This document shows, piece by piece, positions 59,135-64,000 of a DNA stretch of 64,000 nucleotides (positions are counted from its first letter, which is position 1; every line of letters begins with the position of its first letter). This stretch comes from Ascaris suum (taxonomy: Eukaryota; Nematoda; Chromadorea; Rhabditida; Ascarididae). Below the pieces are notes generated by a model. The model ran no database searches and was not told the DNA's origin. It saw only the letters and a list, made by a program, of their open reading frames with translations. The DNA lies in the NCBI GenBank assembly GCA_013433145.1, contig CM024186.1, positions 992,001 through 1,056,000 on the forward strand. The letters are read 5' to 3'. The position numbers and the translations under genes are program-made.

Positions 59135-62100
59135 CACCGTTAAACATCCCGACTTCAAGGATATCACGCATCAGAAATCAAAAACACCTCCGCCCTTCCG
59201 CAAACATTCAGGATCACCGCATTTTTTATTAGAGAATCAATCGTAACTGATCAATGATAATAGTGTAAACTTGTAAAGTCGGTATGGAATCTCATGTTTG
59301 ATGAGAAATTCATCAAGAGAGGAGGTTTTCGAAGTAGAAATTTAGAGAAGAGTTGTGCTGAAAAGATCTACAAAAAAAAAACTGCCAATTTGAATAGATT
59401 AAGATAAAGTCCGTTCGAGCATACTTCATATTTTTGTGGATAATTTACCCGACAATAGGTAACAATTCATTAGGTAAGTAAATAAAACGATACTCTCTCA
59501 ATAAGAACATGATAGAAAAACTAACAACAAATGAAAATAGATTGAGTATGAAAGTAGACAAAAAAAACGCAGATCAAAAAAATTGGTTTGCATCTACAGG
59601 CAGGTAGATCCTCGAATGATGAAGGCATTTCTAGTTATTAGTTCGGAATTACGACGAACGAATAAACATACTAACTTCCGGTGTTTTTTGAAGTTGAATT
59701 TCCTTTTCGGGCTCCGTCAAACTTTCAGAGCTTTGATGTGTTTACGTCAGGATTGCGTTGGAGTTCAAGTTCTAGGAGCTCGAGTGGTTCAAGTTGCTCT
59801 TTGAATTTCTGAAGATGCGATTCTGACGCAACTCTATGAGATACTATATGATGCAGGTGCGAAGTGCCATATTGATGTACATTCAACGTGTATACGTATG
59901 TACATCTTTCTTTTGCTTTTTGGTATTGCAATGTGTTGATAAGACATATTTATACAACGGTTGAACATCTATCGACTATGGAGTGGTGAGTGTTGCAATT
60001 TGCGCTAAACGACGAGGTGCATCGGCTGTTGCAATGTCCTCTTCACATACCTTTCTTCGGTATGATTCATTGATATTTCCTAGTCTTATATTGATTTCCG
60101 ATTAATCATCCTCTGCATTTATTATATTTATATATCTCAATTGATAATTATTCTAAGTAATATTGACGAAAAATTTTATAATAGTTAAATGTTCGGAGTT
60201 ATTCAGCCAAACAAAAAAAAAAATCTTTTATCGACTAGAATAAAAATAAATTTGAAAAATTTCTTGAAAATTTGCTTACAAAAAAAATATTTGCCAATAA
60301 GAAGTGAAAAAAAAAGGTTATAAGAAAAAGATAAATATCATATTGACTTATGAAATGAATTTTTTTTTTTTAATTTTTAAATTCGAATTTTTCCCCAACA
60401 ATTTCAACTTCATTTAAATTTATCACCATTCTAAGAGAACAAAACAAATGCGTCAGTTTCCCTTAGTTTATCCATAGACTCCTCTCCCCCCTCCGCCCGC
60501 CCCACACAAAAATACATTCAATTTTTTTTGAAGGAATATATAAATGTTCGTTTTAGACGACATTTATTAAACGTTTGTTTTGAATATCTACATATTTCTA
60601 TCATGCTGTGATCAGCTATGCTAAACAGATTGTCAGCAAAATCTTGAAACTTGAATCGGCATCTCGAAAAAAGATTATTGGCCTTCGATTTCATGCCCTG
60701 TCTTTGCCATATCTTTCAGTTTTTTTTTTTATTGTGTAAGGCACTACTCTATAAGACACTATCAGGAAGACATTACTATATAAAATACCGTCGCATAAGA
60801 CTGTACTATATAAGCCTTTTTTAATTGTATAAAATACTTTTGTATAAGAAGCTATCATATAAGACCGCGCCGTATAAGAAATTTGAGAGAAAGTGATTTG
60901 GTTACTATCACAATATAACGCAGATATTTTCCTCTCTCTTAGTACTGAGATATAGTTCTCTTCATATCAAAAGGTTTCTCTCAGTCTCATTTCGTAAACA
61001 CCTCAAAAATTTGCCTCGGATGTAAGGAGAAAATTTTAGAGGGAAAATAATTTTCCCAACACATTAGTAATAATTAGTAATCAGTAATAATTAGTAATCA
61101 GGTTTCTATACGTCTTGTAATATTTGTTAATCACCTCCCCTGTGTGTGTACCTGTTTGTCTGTCTCTTTGTCTGTTTATTCAACTCGGGAATCACTGAAG
61201 CTAGACTATAGCATCTCATCAACCCTCTAGACTCCCATCAAAATAAATCTTTCAACTTCAAAAGAGAATTATGATCACTTACACGAGCGAAAAAATTTGC
61301 GTATTTCCTATTTTTAATAATTTATGAGACCGGTTGGTGCAATAAGCGGAATTACAAAGTTGCATATTATGCCAATTCCTTTGGCATGCTCTACCGCCTA
61401 TTTCATTCAATGATGGTTGCTGAACGCTTGAAAATACGATAGATCAGCTATTCGATGGGTTTGACTTTGATGTTTATATATTTGCGCTAAATGACTTATT
61501 ATTTACTTTAATCAACAAAGTATTCATTGCGAGCTCTTCATAACGCTCCATTTCCGCTCCGAAGGAGAAATTCTAGGATAGCCTGAAGGGTTGAGTTGGG
61601 GGCTTAAGCTTGTCTCCCGCCAATCAGGTGCTGGCGAGTCGATTCACCGTTGTTCTTCTTAGAAAGAGAGTCCGGATTCGCTCCACACCGCTGTCCCGAT
61701 GATGGAGCTGATTGAACTTTCTCGGTAGGACGGAGCCGAAGTCTGTTCGGAAGCCTTCTTAAAACCAGCCGCACACAACTCTAGGAGATGATAACTCAAA
61801 ATTGCAGTGTTCAATTTGATTACGAACAAGCGGCAAGTGATCAACTATCGTTTCAAACTGGTGATATTATCGAACTAGCCGTTGATTCCGCATGGTACGA
61901 GTATAACCATTTAATTTTTTTTCAATAGTAGTAGCTGTGCTCTCAATTTATTGAGTAAGTCTTTTTACCTTTTGCCTAAATTTTAAGGTACCGCCCATAT
62001 TATGAGGAGCGATCGTACCATAAGCTTTTGGCATGTTTCAAGTTGGATTTTGACTCGGAAAAAAGCTCATTTCTGCGTATGTTTTTAAAATGTTGACTAA

Positions 62101-62859
62101 ATATGAAATATGTGGAATTTTTTCCTTCCCGGCTTTTTGGGTAGGAAGGGAAGGGGAAAGGAGAGGCGGAAAAATAGGGGAATTGACTATACTCAATGAT
62201 GTGAGGTGTTAATTATTGTCTTTAGTTGCACTAACTGGCAACTTGGAACAAATCTTCGATCGCACAACGTAGGCCTTATTCCACCTTCCGAGGATGGATA
62301 TGTACGTGTAAAAAACATTACTGGTAAGATCATTATCTAAGTTATTGCAATTACAACTTTTCTAATATTTTTTACTAATCATAACTCACTAAAAGATATA
62401 TGCAAATTTATATGTAATGCAAAAGATATATGCAAATTTATAGCTATAGTTCATTTTATTCGTTTTCATATACTACATGAAGTAGCATGGTAATGTTACT
62501 GTTATGATCAAACTGCATTCCAAATATTTGAAAAGAGAATAAAACATGACCATATTCCTATAATATATGTTAAACAACCTTCAGCGTCTAGCATTAAAGA
62601 GTATAAAATATAAACTACAATTATAATTAGAAAATTCTCTGCGATACCTCCACCTTTATTATTTAATCATAAGAGTAAAGCCGTTTACGTTCTTTAACAA
62701 CTTTCTTCATTTATTATCATTCTTTCCTTTGTGAAATGCTCATATGCTAAATTTTAGTGCCCTATGTCCAGCCGTTGATTTTACTTGGCTCAATGAAGAA
62801 TCAAGTGCAGGATTACCTTGTTCAAACGTTACCTGACAAATTCACGACTAGTGTACCTC
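59135..62859 (+). CDS. MAGUK-type scaffold (DLG-like), SH3 and start of guanylate-kinase-like domain, partial
   Basis: Four in-phase exons: 59135-59242 (proline-rich, KSKTPPPFRKHSGSP), 61808-61894 and 62226-62323 (SH3 domain split after strand c: VQFDYEQAASDQLSFQTGDIIEL, then NWQLGTN and VGLIPPSEDGYV), and 62758-62859 (start of the GUK domain: PLILLGSMKNQVQDYL, LPDKFTTSVP). Known MAGUKs place SH3 directly before a catalytically inactive guanylate-kinase fold; DLG proteins have P-x-I-I-L-G-P-x-K-D and PDKF-x-S-x-VP at the equivalent places, so DLG is the closest match by eye. Such proteins organise cell junctions and synapses by binding partners under the membrane. The linker between SH3 and GUK is unusually short. 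The last exon ends in phase 1 and no HTTR-type continuation is seen in the window, so the rest probably lies to the right. PDZ exons were not firmly found upstream. An open segment at 61989-62073 with usable ends was left out because its phase does not fit the next exon. Confidence 0.7.
60735..60880. repeat. Degenerate tandem TATAAGA-type repeat
   Basis: Variants of (R)CACTACTNTATAAGA recur about every 15-20 bp, with frequent substitutions and insertions. It lies in the intron between MAGUK exons 59135-59242 and 61808-61894. Confidence 0.55.
61608..61795. repeat. Dispersed repeat, copy 2, ends next to the SH3 exon acceptor
   Basis: Same family and orientation as the copy at 58679-58870, with roughly three quarters of positions matching by eye in the first half and less at the end. 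It stops about a dozen bases before the TTGCAG acceptor of the first SH3 exon at 61808, so the repeat may supply part of the branch-point region for that intron. Confidence 0.6.
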
Positions 62860-63416
62860 GTAAGTTTGGATCTTTTCCATCAGCAGAGATAAGGTAATTA
62901 ATTGTAATTATAATGGATAAAGTAATTAATAGTAATTATATTTTTTACTGTGTTTTATAGCCATGATATCGAGTGTATTTTTTATAATTATAACTGTATA
63001 ATTATTAATATTAGTTGCTGTATTTATGTATTGATTTTGGGAGAGGTTACTATTGAGTATAACTGTAATTGTAAGCATATATTGTAAAATTTACTATAAT
63101 TCTCTATGATGGAACATACAGTATGGAAAAAATTGGGCAGATTCAACCAAATCCAATCGAACTATTCAAAAAATATTGCAAAGAGGCGAAATTTGCGGCA
63201 AATATCTTTTTTTTCTAATCTTTCTGCTCACCTCAGTATAAAAATTTCACATTTTTTTCGCTCGTTTGATTTTGAAATCTTTTATTTGGTTTTGCTTCTC
63301 CCCATCTTGAATCATCAAATTGCATGATTCATAAAACTCAAATATTCGAATAATTTTAGTTCATTTCGATGAAAAAAAAAAGCTGAATTAGAGATCGCTA
63401 AAATAGCCGAGATGAT

Positions 63417-63558
<142 letters not shown>

Positions 63559-63668
63559 ACCCTCCAACCTCAATAAAAATTTCAATGAGAGTCAAGGACC
63601 CTCCAGAAACATGCATGAACTTTTTTCTGGAGGAATGGGAGTGAGAGGAGGGAAGGAATTGAAGAGAG

Positions 63669-63834
63669 ATGCTTATAAATGGCTTGGGGTATGCTAATGG
63701 TTTGAGCAATATATCAATTGCAGCTGAAACCATTAGCAGTTTACCAATTTTCAGTTCCATTGCCCCTGCTCAATTGCCAGCTGTTGGTGGTTTAGTCGAA
63801 CGTCCTAAACTCTTTCCCCCCCCCCCCCCCCCCC
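63669..63834 (+). CDS. Possible exon, hydrophobic Ala/Ser/Pro-rich
   Basis: The frame reads NGLGYANGLSNISIAAETISSLPIFSS, continues APAQLPAVGGLVERPKL and then enters a run of C residues. It may start at a TTG/ATG-like position near 63669 or, if spliced, at 63732 after TTGCAG. From that acceptor the phase matches the donor at 62860, but the sequence is not guanylate-kinase-like, so joining it to the MAGUK exons would need an interrupted GUK domain. No donor is clear before the poly-C run. It could be the first exon of another gene. Confidence 0.3.
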
Positions 63835-64000
63835 AATCTTGCTTCTCTTGTTGAAAATTTTTACATACGCCTATGCGTTGTATAGTGATTGAACAATTGC
63901 AAAACAGTAATAAAATCGTTTGTAATGCATTCACATCTAACAACAGGTAGACTTATTCACTTACCTGTCCTAGATCATATTCACTTCACCTGCGAAAAAA

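Noticed and set aside
61985..62073. Extra SH3-region exon reading YRPYYEERSYHKLLACF
   Set aside because: The donor phase does not fit the following SH3 exon, and direct splicing of the flanking exons gives a normal-length SH3 domain.

Overview
This is a eukaryotic, AT-rich, intron-rich window that most resembles a nematode genome, probably a parasitic one. The signs are short exons bounded by TTTCAG, TTGCAG or (A)AG acceptors and GTAAG/GTATG/GTTAG donors, a tyrosine phosphatase of the type greatly expanded in nematodes, and many long pure (AT)n arrays. There is no bacterial or plasmid architecture, and no operon, CRISPR array or rRNA is visible. Gene models below were built by hand by joining reading-frame segments whose splice phases agree; none has transcript support.

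Left half (about 1-31 kb): gene-poor. It holds most of the window's uninterrupted (AT)n arrays, two (TTTA)n arrays, a (CAA)n array, a 34-bp minisatellite, a tRNA-like element, a mariner/Tc1-type transposase fossil (minus strand, 16.3-16.8 kb) and a frameshifted RTE-type LINE endonuclease fossil (21.7-22.3 kb). A few isolated possible exons occur (24.2-25.5 kb, where two antisense frames compete, and 31.3 kb).

33.6-39.2 kb (+): a nearly complete protein tyrosine phosphatase catalytic domain in seven exons, with WPD loop, HCSAGIGRTG signature and Q-loop intact. It is followed at 39.6-41.3 kb by lysine-rich exons that chain together in phase but reach the phosphatase only across an in-frame TGA. 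A small unknown gene follows at 41.8-42.9 kb, then a GC-richer, promoter-like stretch near 44.0 kb where a TATA box sits between perfect 9-bp inverted repeats.

45.0-57.4 kb (+): a small unknown gene, and then a large unknown gene whose 15 recognised exons keep one reading frame from 47.8 kb to a stop at 57.4 kb (about 852 residues, 5' end unresolved). Two of its exons carry a recognisably duplicated motif. It is the most substantial unassigned protein in the window.

57.6-64 kb (+): an ambiguous stretch with weak PDZ- or SH2-like fragments, then a MAGUK-type gene (proline-rich exon, split SH3 domain, start of a guanylate-kinase-like domain with best resemblance to DLG) that runs out without its remaining GUK exons. 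Two copies of an unidentified dispersed repeat of about 190 bp lie within this locus. A (CT)n array and one more possible exon close the window.

The confident genes are all on the plus strand. A phosphatase and a MAGUK scaffold are both signalling or junction proteins, but nothing here shows that they act together.
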